Below are positions 17,713 through 26,870 of a stretch of 64,000 bases of DNA, piece after piece (the first letter of the stretch is position 1; the number at the start of each line of letters is the position of its first letter). Below the pieces are notes generated by a model. It was not told the DNA's origin. It saw nothing but the letters and a program-made list of their open reading frames with translations, and did no database searches. The DNA comes from Methylophilus sp. (GTDB taxonomy: Bacteria; Pseudomonadota; Gammaproteobacteria; Burkholderiales; Methylophilaceae), in assembly GCA_030696695.1 (NCBI GenBank), contig JAUYRP010000001.1:134775-198774 (forward strand). Direction: 5' to 3'. Both the position numbers and the translations under genes were made by a program.

Positions 17713-19605
17713 ATGAAAATAACATCCATCGCAGGCTTAGTCAGCCTAGCATTTACCATTCCTGCGCAATCGGCAGAAAACATTCAGCTAGACAATGTAG
17801 TCGTCACTGCTGCGCGCATACCTCAATCAGAAGCCAACACTATTGGTGATGTCACTGTGGTTGAGCGTGAAGAAATCGAACGTAATGGCGCAAACGCGTT
17901 AACCGATGTGTTGCGTATGCAGCCTGGTATCCAAATCAGCACAAATGGTGGCCCAGGTACTGCAAGTAGTATTTTTTTACGCGGCACTAACGATCAACAC
18001 GTGGTGGTATTAATTGACGGGCTACGCGTCAACTCCGCCACGTTAGGCACAACTTCCTTTGAAAGCATACCGCTAGGTCAAATTGAGCGTATCGAAATCT
18101 TACGTGGTCCAGCGTCAAGTTTGTATGGTGCAGATGCCATTGGCGGTGTCATCCAAATCTTCACACGTAAAATGGAAGCTGGAGAATCGCACGTCCACGC
18201 AGCGGTAGGCTTAGGTAGCTATAACACCAAAACAGCGGAGGCTGGCATCAGTGGCAATACTGGCCGATTGAAATATGGGGTCAGTGTCAGCAGTCTAGAC
18301 ACGGGAGGTTTTTCTGCCAAACGCATACGTACAGGCATTGATGCCGACAATGATGGTTTCCGCAATTTAGGTGCTTCTGCCTATTTGGAGCTTGCGCTCG
18401 CTGAAGGGCACAGCTGGGGTTTGCAATTTTTCGAAACTAGAGGCCGTAGCGAGTTTGATAGTAATTATGACAATTACAATGATCAGACATTGCAAAGTTA
18501 TGCGTTTACTAGCAAAAATCAATTTACCGATTTCTGGCACAGCACATTCAAACTAGGTGTGGGTGTGGATAAATCGGATAGTTATGCCAGTCCTAACACC
18601 AACCCATTAAGCAGCAGCTTTAACCCAACAGGCGTTAGCAAATTTCGCACTGACCAATTACAGCTCACTTGGCAAAATGACTTAAAGTTACCTGTGGGCA
18701 CACTGACCCTCGCTTATGATCGCTTGGAGCAGGACGTGAGCAGTCAAAGCAATGTGAATACAAAATACAACAGAGAACGGAATGATGACAGTTTTTTAGC
18801 AAGCTATTTGGCGGATATCAACAACCACTCATTACAACTCTCATTGCGTGAAAATCACAACACACAGTTTGGTAGTTTCACCACTGGCGGCGCGGGTTAT
18901 GGCTATCGTTTTAGCCCAGCTTGGCGCATGACAGCAAGCTATGGCAAAGCCTTTAAAGCACCGTCATTCAACCAACTGTATTTTCCTAACTTTGGCGACC
19001 CTGATTTAGCGCCAGAAAAATCTGACAATATTGAATCCAGTATTCAGTACACAGGCCAAACTTGGCGCGCTGGTGTGACTGTATTTGAAAATAAAATTCG
19101 AAATCTAATTGCATCCGCAGGGCCGGCAACTGCTGGTTGTACCATAGGCGGCTTTTGCCCGATTAATGTGGGTAAAGTAACCATACAAGGGGCTACTGTA
19201 GATGCTGAATGGAATATCACAGAATCACTGCTAGTCGGCGGCAACTTCACATTGCAATCACCACGTGAGGAAGGTTCGGACAATTTAGTGCCGAGACGCG
19301 GCAACCGCTACGGCAACTTAATTCTTCAGCACAAAGCTGGCGATTTAAGATGGGGTGCAGAAATCGTAGGGTCCTCTAATCGTTACAACGATATTGCCAA
19401 TACCAAAAATATTGGTGGTTACACGCTCATGAATCTTACAGCTGACTATCAGCTAACACCTGAATGGAAACTGGAAGCGCGTGCCAACAATATTCTTGAT
19501 AAAAACTATGTGTTGGCCTTTACAGGTAATACCGCAACATCTGTACCCTACAACACCGCAGGTAGCAATCTATTTGTAGGATTACGTTATGACATGAAAA
19601 ACTAA
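17713..19605 (+). CDS. btuB: TonB-dependent cobalamin receptor BtuB
   Basis: A 630-residue outer-membrane receptor. It has a signal peptide (MKITSIAGLVSLAFTIPAQSA), a TonB-box-like LDNVVVTAAR, a plug with QPGIQISTNGGPGTASSIFLRG and ILRGPASSLYGADAIGGVIQIFT, and a barrel ending in the C-terminal aromatic NLFVGLRYDMKN. It imports cobalamin and other corrinoids using TonB energy. The preceding B12 riboswitch fixes the identity. ATG at 17713 with AGGGAAAT site is chosen over upstream in-frame starts lying in the leader. Confidence 0.96.
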   Translation: MKITSIAGLVSLAFTIPAQSAENIQLDNVVVTAARIPQSEANTIGDVTVVEREEIERNGANALTDVLRMQPGIQISTNGGPGTASSIFLRGTNDQHVVVLIDGLRVNSATLGTTSFESIPLGQIERIEILRGPASSLYGADAIGGVIQIFTRKMEAGESHVHAAVGLGSYNTKTAEAGISGNTGRLKYGVSVSSLDTGGFSAKRIRTGIDADNDGFRNLGASAYLELALAEGHSWGLQFFETRGRSEFDSNYDNYNDQTLQSYAFTSKNQFTDFWHSTFKLGVGVDKSDSYASPNTNPLSSSFNPTGVSKFRTDQLQLTWQNDLKLPVGTLTLAYDRLEQDVSSQSNVNTKYNRERNDDSFLASYLADINNHSLQLSLRENHNTQFGSFTTGGAGYGYRFSPAWRMTASYGKAFKAPSFNQLYFPNFGDPDLAPEKSDNIESSIQYTGQTWRAGVTVFENKIRNLIASAGPATAGCTIGGFCPINVGKVTIQGATVDAEWNITESLLVGGNFTLQSPREEGSDNLVPRRGNRYGNLILQHKAGDLRWGAEIVGSSNRYNDIANTKNIGGYTLMNLTADYQLTPEWKLEARANNILDKNYVLAFTGNTATSVPYNTAGSNLFVGLRYDMKN

Positions 19606-19740
19606 TAAATAGGCTATTTAACTAACCTTTGTGTGGGGCATGATTCCCAAAATAAACTGCTTTTGCAAAACACATTTACGCTAAAATCATGCTCTGCACA
19701 TTTTATACAATTTACGAATCAACGGGAGGCTGCAACTGCC

Positions 19741-20310
19741 ATGCTAACACTATCTAAAACCAATCAAATCGTTGTGGGCATTGCCCTAACCGCACTTGTT
19801 GTGATGACACGCGGTCATCATTTTGCATCCATCAATGCGCTGCCAAGCGCATCACTTGCTGTGTTTTTTCTAGCAGGTTTATATTTGCGCCCAGCATGGG
19901 TGTTTGCAGCATTACTTGCGTTGTGTGCAGGCTTAGATTTTGCATCGATTACGTTTGCAGGCACCAGTAGCTTTTGTGTGACGCCTGCATATGGCTTTTT
20001 ACTACCCGCCTACGGCACATTATGGTTAGCTGGCCGTTGGTTTGCACAGCGATACAGCTTTAGCTGGAAAGCGCTTCCAGCACTTGGTGGCAGCGTGCTG
20101 GTTGCTTCAGTGCTAAGCGAATTATTCTCAAGTGGTGGCTTCTACTTCTTTGGTGGTCGTTATGCAGACCCAACCATTGCAGAATTTGGTAACCGATTGG
20201 TTAAATACTTTCCGCACCAAATTGAAAACTTGGCCTTTTGGTTAGGCATTGCGCTTGTAGTGCATGTTGCATTCACATTGATTCAAACTAACCACAGCGC
20301 AAAAGCATAA
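19741..20310 (+). CDS. btuM: BtuM-type solitary ECF cobalamin transporter
   Basis: A 189-residue inner-membrane protein with about six hydrophobic segments. It matches the BtuM family, S-component-like proteins that import cobalamin without a dedicated ABC module. The key feature is a cysteine in TFAGTSSFCVTPAYG at residue 79, equivalent to the cobalt-coordinating Cys80 known from the Thiobacillus denitrificans protein. ATG at 19741 follows GGGAGG. Located between btuB and cobO under the B12 riboswitch, it supplies the inner-membrane step; no btuC or btuD gene is seen nearby. Confidence 0.88.
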   Translation: MLTLSKTNQIVVGIALTALVVMTRGHHFASINALPSASLAVFFLAGLYLRPAWVFAALLALCAGLDFASITFAGTSSFCVTPAYGFLLPAYGTLWLAGRWFAQRYSFSWKALPALGGSVLVASVLSELFSSGGFYFFGGRYADPTIAEFGNRLVKYFPHQIENLAFWLGIALVVHVAFTLIQTNHSAKA

Positions 20311-20916
20311 TTGACTGACTTAGATAAAAACACACGCCACCTTGCGCGCATGCAGCGAAAAAAGGCGGTTGTGGATGAAAAAATAGCCACAGCACGCACT
20401 CAACGTGGGCTGTTTGTCATCCATACCGGCAACGGAAAAGGCAAGTCCACTGCCGCATTTGGGGTGTTGGCACGCGCCCTTGGGCACGGCATGAAAGCAG
20501 TGGTCGTGCAGTTTATCAAAAGCCGTTCTGACACCGGCGAAGAAGCTTTTTTCAGAGCTTCACCCAATGTCACTTGGCATGTGATGGGCGATGGATTTAC
20601 TTGGGAAACACAGAATCCAGAGCAAGACAAAAGAACCGCTGAGGCGGCTTGGTCAGTCGTTAAACAGGCACTGAGCGATAAGACCATTGATGTGGTCATA
20701 TTGGATGAGTTCACCTATACCCTTAAGTATCAGTGGCTAGCGATTGATGAAGTGATATCCGCGATACAACATCGCCCTGAAATGCAGCATTTAGTGGTGA
20801 CGGGGCGTGGAGCACCGCCCGCATTGATTGAGATCGCCGACACAGTCAGCGAAATCAATCTGGTCAAGCACGCGTTTCAGGCAGGTGTGCAAGCCATGCC
20901 TGGTATAGAGTTTTAA
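20311..20916 (+). CDS. cobO: Corrinoid adenosyltransferase CobO/BtuR
   Basis: A 201-residue cytoplasmic enzyme that adds the 5'-deoxyadenosyl group to cob(I)alamin or cob(I)yrinic acid diamide using ATP. The P-loop is HTGNGKGKSTAAFG at about residues 38-51, followed by VVVQFIKS and VVILDEFTYTL. The start is a TTG directly abutting the btuM stop codon; ATG at 20350 would lose the conserved N-terminal helix. It follows BtuM and precedes cobB with one base between. Confidence 0.95.
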   Translation: MTDLDKNTRHLARMQRKKAVVDEKIATARTQRGLFVIHTGNGKGKSTAAFGVLARALGHGMKAVVVQFIKSRSDTGEEAFFRASPNVTWHVMGDGFTWETQNPEQDKRTAEAAWSVVKQALSDKTIDVVILDEFTYTLKYQWLAIDEVISAIQHRPEMQHLVVTGRGAPPALIEIADTVSEINLVKHAFQAGVQAMPGIEF

Positions 20917-20917
20917 T

Positions 20918-22213
20918 ATGTCGGCACGCACCTGCCCTGCTGTTTTGGTATCTGCCCCTGCTTCTGGTCAAGGCAAAACCTTGGTCACTGCCGCGCTTGC
21001 ACGTGCTTGGCGCAACCGTGGCCTTACAGTGCAAGCGTTTAAATGCGGCCCTGATTTTATTGACAGCATGATTCTGCAAGTAGCCACTGGCCGCCCTGTA
21101 TATAACTTGGATTTGGGCATGTGCGGCTTAGCCGATGCGCAAGCGCAGCTTTATCATGCCGCGCAACAGGCCGATGTGATTATTGCAGAAGGTGTGATGG
21201 GATTATATGACGGCACACCCTCCACCGCAGATATCGCCAAAGCATTCAACTTACCAGTTGCGTTGGTAATAGACGCCAGCGGCATGGCACAAACGTTTGC
21301 AGCAGTTGCCCATGGCTTGTATGACTTTGAACCAAGCTTGCTACGTGCTGGCGTAATAGCCAATAAAGTGGGCAGCACTGGGCATGCAAGCATGCTCAAA
21401 GAGGCGATTAGCAACCACAGCAAACAATCACCCTCTGGTAACGACGCCACACCCTGGCTAGGCGCTCTGCTTAAAGATGCACAATTGAGTCTTCCAGAAC
21501 GCCATTTGGGTTTGCATCTAGCGCATGAAATTAGCGATATTGAACAACGCATAGAGGCCGCCGCACAGATGCTGGGTGATGATTTACCCCTACCACCGAC
21601 GGTGCGCTTTGCAGCACCCGAAGTACAGGCGCTACCACGTTTACTAGAAGGCAAAACTATTGCTGTGGCTCGCGATGCCGCGTTTTGTTTTATCTACCCT
21701 GCTAATATTGACTGCTTGAAAGCCTTAGGCGCGAATGTGATTTATTTTTCAGCCTTAGATGATGTAGCCTTGCCTGAAGCAGATGCATACTGGATTCCAG
21801 GGGGTTATCCAGAATTGCATTTAGATCGCATTCAGCAAAATATGCGGATGCAAGTGAGCCTAAAAGCTGCCAAGCAAGATGGCAAACCCATATTGGCAGA
21901 ATGCGGTGGCATGATGGCATTGGGTCAGCGCATCAATGGTAGCCCTACTTTTGATGTGATTGCCGGCGAAAGCACCATGCAAACCAAACTGCAAGGCTTG
22001 GGCACACAGCATGTCACCACGCCCCAAGGTACCATTGGCGCGCATACCTTTCATTATGGCCAATTTCAATCGTCTCTCACCCCTGCTCACGTTGCAAACA
22101 GTAAGTATCGTCAAGGTGAGGCGGTATATGTGGACGGTAGCGTGACTGCCAGCTTCTTACATTTTTACTTTCCATCCAACCCCGTCATGGCAGCACAGTT
22201 TTTTCTATCATGA
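20918..22213 (+). CDS. cobB: Cobyrinate a,c-diamide synthase
   Basis: A 431-residue ATP-dependent amidotransferase that converts the a and c carboxylates of (hydrogeno)cobyrinic acid to amides using glutamine. The N-terminal ATP domain begins SAPASGQGKTLVTAAL, with EGVMGLYDG in the middle. The C-terminal glutaminase-like domain carries IPGGYPELHLD and the catalytic Cys in LAECGGMMALG. It overlaps bluB by 4 bp (ATGA). No corrin-ring genes accompany it, so it probably acts on salvaged or elsewhere-made cobyrinate. Confidence 0.95.
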   Translation: MSARTCPAVLVSAPASGQGKTLVTAALARAWRNRGLTVQAFKCGPDFIDSMILQVATGRPVYNLDLGMCGLADAQAQLYHAAQQADVIIAEGVMGLYDGTPSTADIAKAFNLPVALVIDASGMAQTFAAVAHGLYDFEPSLLRAGVIANKVGSTGHASMLKEAISNHSKQSPSGNDATPWLGALLKDAQLSLPERHLGLHLAHEISDIEQRIEAAAQMLGDDLPLPPTVRFAAPEVQALPRLLEGKTIAVARDAAFCFIYPANIDCLKALGANVIYFSALDDVALPEADAYWIPGGYPELHLDRIQQNMRMQVSLKAAKQDGKPILAECGGMMALGQRINGSPTFDVIAGESTMQTKLQGLGTQHVTTPQGTIGAHTFHYGQFQSSLTPAHVANSKYRQGEAVYVDGSVTASFLHFYFPSNPVMAAQFFLS

Positions 22214-22878
22214 ATGATGGTTATTTAGAACACGAAAAAGAAGTGGTGTATCGCGTGATTGCAGAGCGTCGCGATATGCGCCACTTTTTGCCCACGTCCA
22301 TCGCACCGGAACTGCTGACGAAATTGCTACAGGCTGCTCACCATGCGCCTAGCGTTGGCTTAATGCAACCTTGGCGCTTTATCCGTATTAGCGATATCCA
22401 TTTGCGTAAAGCCATACACGCGCAAGTGAATGAAGAACGCATGAAGACCGCGCAAGCCATAGGCGAGTTTGAAACGACCGCACGCATGGCAGAGTTTATG
22501 CGCTTAAAAGTGGAAGGTGTATTGGATTGTGGCGAAGTGCTCATCGCCACTTTGTGTGACCACAGAGAAAAACATATCTTTGGTCGTCGCACATTGCCTG
22601 AAATGGACATGGCTTCTGTCAGTTGCGCTATCCAGAATCTATGGTTAGCAGCCCGAGCTGAAGGCATTGGCATGGGCTGGGTGTCTATGTTTGATCCAGT
22701 AAAATTGGCAAAGCTGCTCAACATTCCTGATGGTGCAAAACCGATAGCGATACTTTGTTTGGGCTATGTGAATAGTTTTTACAAAGAGCCTATGTTGGTG
22801 GAAGAAGGCTGGGCCAAAGAAAAACCTCTCTCAGAGATGTTGATGGAAAACCATTGGCAGGACGTGGATTCGAAATGA
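22210..22878 (+). CDS. bluB: 5,6-dimethylbenzimidazole synthase BluB
   Basis: A 222-residue flavin-destroying enzyme of the nitroreductase fold that makes the lower ligand DMB from FMNH2 and oxygen. The FMN-binding IAERRDMRHFLPT, the HHAPSVGLMQPWRFI block and the late EGIGMGWVSMFDP motif are typical of BluB rather than ordinary nitroreductases. It shows aerobic lower-ligand synthesis. Its ends overlap the neighbours by 4 bp each, so it is translationally coupled within the operon. Confidence 0.95.
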   Translation: MNDGYLEHEKEVVYRVIAERRDMRHFLPTSIAPELLTKLLQAAHHAPSVGLMQPWRFIRISDIHLRKAIHAQVNEERMKTAQAIGEFETTARMAEFMRLKVEGVLDCGEVLIATLCDHREKHIFGRRTLPEMDMASVSCAIQNLWLAARAEGIGMGWVSMFDPVKLAKLLNIPDGAKPIAILCLGYVNSFYKEPMLVEEGWAKEKPLSEMLMENHWQDVDSK

Positions 22879-23669
22879 ACGGATTGCCACAACGTATTGT
22901 GTGCCTCACCACAGAAACGGTTGAAGTGCTCTACATGCTAGGTGAGCAAGACCGCATTGTTGGGATTTCAGGCTACACCACCCGCCCAGCCATTGCGCGG
23001 AAAGAAAAACCAAAAATTGCAGCGTTTACTTCTGCAAAAATTGATAAGATTTTAGCGCTCAAACCAGATTTAGTGCTGGGCTTCTCTAATCTGCAGGCTG
23101 ACATTGCGGCCACGCTGATCAAGGCTGGCGTGGAAGTGCATGTGTTTAATCAACGCTCGATTGCGGAAATTTTGCGCATGATACTCACCACCGGACACTT
23201 GGTGGGTGCTGGCCAGCGTGCGGAATCGATAGTGCGCGACATTCAGCAACAAATTGACGTTGCGCGTGAATCTTCAGCTAACCTAGCGCGTAAGCCAATA
23301 ATCTATTTTGAGGAATGGGATGACCCAATGATGTGTAGCATCCGCTGGGCATCAGAATTAATCGCGATTGCTGGCGGTGAAGACTGTTTTCCTGAACTTA
23401 GCCAATATCACAGCGCACGTGAGCGTACCGTAACGCCAGCAGAAGTACTGGCGCGCAAACCAGACATTATCATTGGCTCTTGGTGTGGTAAAAAATTTCA
23501 ACCAGATCAAGTCGCTGCACGTGAGGGTTGGCAGGACATGCCTGCCATTCAAAATAACATGGTATTTGAAATTAAATCAGCGGACATCTTGCAGCCTGGA
23601 CCCTCAGTGTTTAGTGATGGCCTGCCGCAATTACAAGCCATTATTCGTCAATGGAGCCAATTATCTTAA
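22875..23669 (+). CDS. BtuF-like cobalamin-binding protein without signal peptide
   Basis: A 264-residue periplasmic-binding-protein-fold (class III) protein with RIVCLTTETVEVLYMLG and VVGISGYTTRP-like VGISGY, then PDLVLGFSNLQADIAATL, as in BtuF. Unlike BtuF it begins directly with the first strand (MNGLPQRIVCL) and has no signal or lipobox. There is also no btuCD nearby. It is coupled to bluB by an ATGA overlap at 22875. It may bind corrinoids in the cytoplasm, or be exported in an unrecognised way. Confidence 0.8.
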   Translation: MNGLPQRIVCLTTETVEVLYMLGEQDRIVGISGYTTRPAIARKEKPKIAAFTSAKIDKILALKPDLVLGFSNLQADIAATLIKAGVEVHVFNQRSIAEILRMILTTGHLVGAGQRAESIVRDIQQQIDVARESSANLARKPIIYFEEWDDPMMCSIRWASELIAIAGGEDCFPELSQYHSARERTVTPAEVLARKPDIIIGSWCGKKFQPDQVAAREGWQDMPAIQNNMVFEIKSADILQPGPSVFSDGLPQLQAIIRQWSQLS

Positions 23670-23670
23670 T

Positions 23671-24213
23671 ATGTCTGTTCATTTAATCTTAGGCGGCGCA
23701 CGCTCGGGCAAAAGTGCGCATGCTGAAAAGCTCGCCTCGCAAAGCGAGTTGCCTGTCACTTACATTGCTACAGCACAAGTGTATGACGATGAGTTTGCCA
23801 AACGCATCGCACATCATCAATCGCGCCGCCCACCCCACTGGAATATTATCGAAGCACCGTTTGGCTTGGCCAGCACGCTAGCAACGCATGCCAAAGAAGA
23901 CACCTGTTTAATTGTAGATTGCTTAACATTATGGTTAGCGCAATGCATTTGCCCAGACTGTGACCGCCCAACGGGCCAAGAGAATACTGACGCCTTGTGG
24001 CAAGAAGAGCGCGCTGCGCTCATGGATATACTGCCAACCTTGCAAGGCACCGTATTGCTGGTGAGTAATGAAGTCGGCATGGGCATTGTGCCGTTGGGCG
24101 AAATCAACCGTCAGTTTCAAGATGAGCAAGGCAGGCTTAACCAATCAGTTGCTGCACTGGCAAGTAAAGTGAGTTTTGTTGCGGCAGGTTTACCCATCAA
24201 CTTAAAAGGCTAA
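23671..24213 (+). CDS. cobU: Adenosylcobinamide kinase/guanylyltransferase
   Basis: A 180-residue bifunctional enzyme that phosphorylates adenosylcobinamide and transfers GMP to give adenosyl-GDP-cobinamide. It starts at the P-loop MSVHLILGGARSGKS, holds the guanylylated His region in RRPPHWNIIEAP, and has VDCLTLWLAQC and VSNEVGMGIVP. ATG at 23671 lies one base after the preceding stop, so the longer reading is rejected. Confidence 0.95.
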   Translation: MSVHLILGGARSGKSAHAEKLASQSELPVTYIATAQVYDDEFAKRIAHHQSRRPPHWNIIEAPFGLASTLATHAKEDTCLIVDCLTLWLAQCICPDCDRPTGQENTDALWQEERAALMDILPTLQGTVLLVSNEVGMGIVPLGEINRQFQDEQGRLNQSVAALASKVSFVAAGLPINLKG

Positions 24214-24215
24214 AT

Positions 24216-24431
24216 ATGGTGATATTCGAATTAAAAGGTGAACATATTGCATTATGCGACTTGTTGAAAATTGAAGGTATTGCCGATAGCGGCGGCCAAG
24301 GCAAAGCCATGGTGGCTGAAGGCTTGGTCATGGTCGACGGTGAAACAGAATTACGCAAAACCGCCAAAATACGCGCAGGACAAATCGTAGCGTGTATGGG
24401 TCAAGAGATACAGGTAGTGGCTGAAAAATAA
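24216..24431 (+). CDS. S4-domain RNA-binding protein, YbcJ-like
   Basis: A 71-residue protein, essentially one S4 RNA-binding domain: IALCDLLKIEGIADSGGQGKAMVAEGLVMVDGE with the basic RKTAKIRAGQIV. It belongs to the YbcJ family of small stand-alone S4 proteins. It follows cobU by 2 bp, so it is in the cobalamin operon by position, but a B12 role is not implied by the family. Confidence 0.88.
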   Translation: MVIFELKGEHIALCDLLKIEGIADSGGQGKAMVAEGLVMVDGETELRKTAKIRAGQIVACMGQEIQVVAEK

Positions 24432-24492
24432 GAGGTTAAGGCACTACAATTTAAGCTTACTGCAACTTAATCAAGCTTAGGCTTTATCTAAT

Positions 24493-25944
24493 CTAAGCTT
24501 TACCTAATCCTATCTTAGCCCAATCCAAGCGCGTCTCCACACAGTCTGCAAGTCGGTCTAACGATTGCTCACGCAGCTGCTGATAATCAAATGGTGCCGC
24601 ATCCTGCAGCCCAGCCCATGCCAGCCATGCCGCACACGATTCTGGATGATCAAACAGCCCATGCACATATGTGCCTACCACTTGCTGATCTGCAGAAATC
24701 GCGCCTTCTGGCTTGCCGTCTATCATCAGTGCTGGTTGCGCCAGCGCGTTACCACGGCTAACCCCCATGTGAATTTCGTAGCCAGTCACTGTGGCTTCTG
24801 CAAACGCCAGTTTTGCTGATATTTGCTTAAGCTGCTTTTCTTGTTCCAGTGTGGTTTCCATCGCCAGCCAGCCGAATCCTGCACTGCTTCCCACGTCACC
24901 TTCAATGCTATGCGGGTCATGAATCGACTCACCCAACATCTGAAAGCCACCGCAAATACCCAGCACTTTTCCGCCATATCGTAAATGGTGTGTGAGCGCT
25001 TGCTCCCAACCTTGTTGCTTTAAATACTGCAAATCACCACGCACATTTTTACTTCCAGGCAGAATGATTAAATCGGCTTTAGGAATTTCATCCGTGAGCT
25101 TAATAAACTGAAAATCCACATTGGGATGCAAACGCAATGCATCAAAATCGGTATGGTTGGCAATATGCGGGAGCACCGGTGCAATCACTTTAATACGTTT
25201 TTGTTGTGCATCGGGCGATGTCTGTTGTGTTGAAATCGCATCTTCGGCTTCGATATGCAAATCATGTAAATATGGCAGCACCCCCAGTACAGGCTTACCC
25301 GTTTTTTCTTCCAACCAATCTAAACCAGGCTGCAACAATGCAATATCGCCACGAAAACGATTTATCACAAATCCAATCGTGCGTGCTTGTTCGCTTTCGG
25401 AGAGCAAGGCTAACGTTCCTACAATATGCGCAAACACACCACCGCGGTCAATGTCTGCCACTAAAATAACGGGGCAATCCGCTGCTTCGGCAAAGCCCAT
25501 GTTGGCAATATCGCCTTCACGTAAATTAATTTCTGCCGGGCTTCCGGCGCCTTCCACAATCACAGCCTCATATTGCTGGGTTAAACGCTGCCAAGAATCC
25601 ATGACTGCACGCATCGCAGTTGGCTTATAAGCGTGGTAGCCAGTGGCCTCAAAATTACCTTGTACCTTACCGTGAATAATCACTTGGCAACCTGTGTCTG
25701 AATTGGGTTTGAGCAAGACTGGGTTCATGTCGGTATGTGGCGCTAGCCCACACGCCATGGCTTGCACTGCTTGCGCGCGGCCAATCTCTCCACCATCCGC
25801 AGTGACGGCGGAATTGAGTGCCATGTTTTGCGGCTTAAATGGCACAACCTTTACGCCCCTGCGGTACAATACTCGGCATATTCCAGCAACGAGTGTGCTT
25901 TTACCTGCATCTGACGTAGTGCCTTGAATCATTAATGTTTTCAT
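24493..25944 (-). CDS. cobQ: Cobyric acid synthase
   Basis: A 483-residue amidotransferase that amidates the b, d, e and g positions of adenosylcobyrinic acid diamide. The N-terminal ATP domain starts [16 protein letters not shown] and carries KPQNMALNS. The C-terminal class-I glutaminase-like domain holds the catalytic Cys in [12 protein letters not shown] and the His in [14 protein letters not shown] at 25944 gives the canonical N-terminus. Its 5' end overlaps the head-to-head cbiB gene by 10 bp, leaving no separate promoter region. Confidence 0.96.
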   Translation of the reverse strand: MKTLMIQGTTSDAGKSTLVAGICRVLYRRGVKVVPFKPQNMALNSAVTADGGEIGRAQAVQAMACGLAPHTDMNPVLLKPNSDTGCQVIIHGKVQGNFEATGYHAYKPTAMRAVMDSWQRLTQQYEAVIVEGAGSPAEINLREGDIANMGFAEAADCPVILVADIDRGGVFAHIVGTLALLSESEQARTIGFVINRFRGDIALLQPGLDWLEEKTGKPVLGVLPYLHDLHIEAEDAISTQQTSPDAQQKRIKVIAPVLPHIANHTDFDALRLHPNVDFQFIKLTDEIPKADLIILPGSKNVRGDLQYLKQQGWEQALTHHLRYGGKVLGICGGFQMLGESIHDPHSIEGDVGSSAGFGWLAMETTLEQEKQLKQISAKLAFAEATVTGYEIHMGVSRGNALAQPALMIDGKPEGAISADQQVVGTYVHGLFDHPESCAAWLAWAGLQDAAPFDYQQLREQSLDRLADCVETRLDWAKIGLGKA

Positions 25945-26870
25945 ACCCAAATTATCTCATATTGGCGTTGCTCGCCTGCATAGCCGTTGCGCTAGATTTT
26001 GCATTGGGCGAACCGAAACGTTACCACCCATTGGTAGGCTTTGGCTACTTGGCCTCTAAGTTAGAACATTGGTTGAACCCCACGCATCGCCAAGCATCAT
26101 CAGCGCAATATTACTTGGGTGTGTTGGGCTTGTGCCTATTGATTTTGCCTTGTGTAGCCCTCGCCTATTGGTTATCCAACATACACTTGATGCATCCACT
26201 GGTGGATGTTGCTTTGCTGTATTTTGCGCTCGGCCATAAAAGCCTGCACGAACATGCACAGGCGGTGAGTTATGCATTGAACAATCAGGACCATGAAGCT
26301 GCAAAGTTGGCGGCTTCGTATATGGTCAGCCGCGATTCATCTGCCATCGACCCCATTCCTGCCACAGTAGAATCGGTGCTTGAAAATGGCAATGATGGTG
26401 TATTTGGCACACTGTTTTGGTTTTTTATGGCAGGAGGTGTCGGTGCGCTGGCATTTAGACTCATCAACACCATGGATGCCATGTGGGGCTATAAAAATCC
26501 ACGTTACACCTATTTTGGCTGGGCTGCTGCACGCTTAGATGATGTCATCAATTACATTCCTGCTAGGCTCACTGCGTTGACTTATGCAATGTTGGGGCAC
26601 ACCAAGCTGGCATTGCATTGCTGGAAAACACAAGCACCGCTATGGGATAGCCCGAACGCAGGCCCAGTGATGTCTGCAGGCGCGGGGGCATTGAATGTGC
26701 TATTGGGCGGCGCGGCGCGTTACCATGGTGAGTGGCACCTTCGCCCGGCATTAGGCGCAGGTGAGCCACCAGTCGTGAGCGATATTGAGCGTTCACTCGC
26801 CTTGGTGAGACATGGCGTATATCGCTGGCTCATCATCGCATTATTGATAGGCGCTAGCACCTATGCTTGA
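25935..26870 (+). CDS. cbiB: Adenosylcobinamide-phosphate synthase
   Basis: A 311-residue inner-membrane enzyme that joins aminopropanol phosphate to adenosylcobyric acid. It shows the first helix with [27 protein letters not shown], the [18 protein letters not shown] active block, and [11 protein letters not shown]. The assigned ATG at 25935 lies inside the cobQ reading frame on the other strand; a TTG at 25962 would avoid the overlap. It overlaps the following cobD by 8 bp. Confidence 0.95.
   Translation: MFSYPNYLILALLACIAVALDFALGEPKRYHPLVGFGYLASKLEHWLNPTHRQASSAQYYLGVLGLCLLILPCVALAYWLSNIHLMHPLVDVALLYFALGHKSLHEHAQAVSYALNNQDHEAAKLAASYMVSRDSSAIDPIPATVESVLENGNDGVFGTLFWFFMAGGVGALAFRLINTMDAMWGYKNPRYTYFGWAAARLDDVINYIPARLTALTYAMLGHTKLALHCWKTQAPLWDSPNAGPVMSAGAGALNVLLGGAARYHGEWHLRPALGAGEPPVVSDIERSLALVRHGVYRWLIIALLIGASTYA

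Noticed and set aside
24432-24492. Repeated AAGCTT words between the S4 gene and cobQ
   Set aside because: Short AT-rich words without stable pairing or a T run; not enough to call a repeat family or terminator.
25121-25630. 169-codon plus-strand frame inside cobQ
   Set aside because: Antisense shadow of a well-supported gene.
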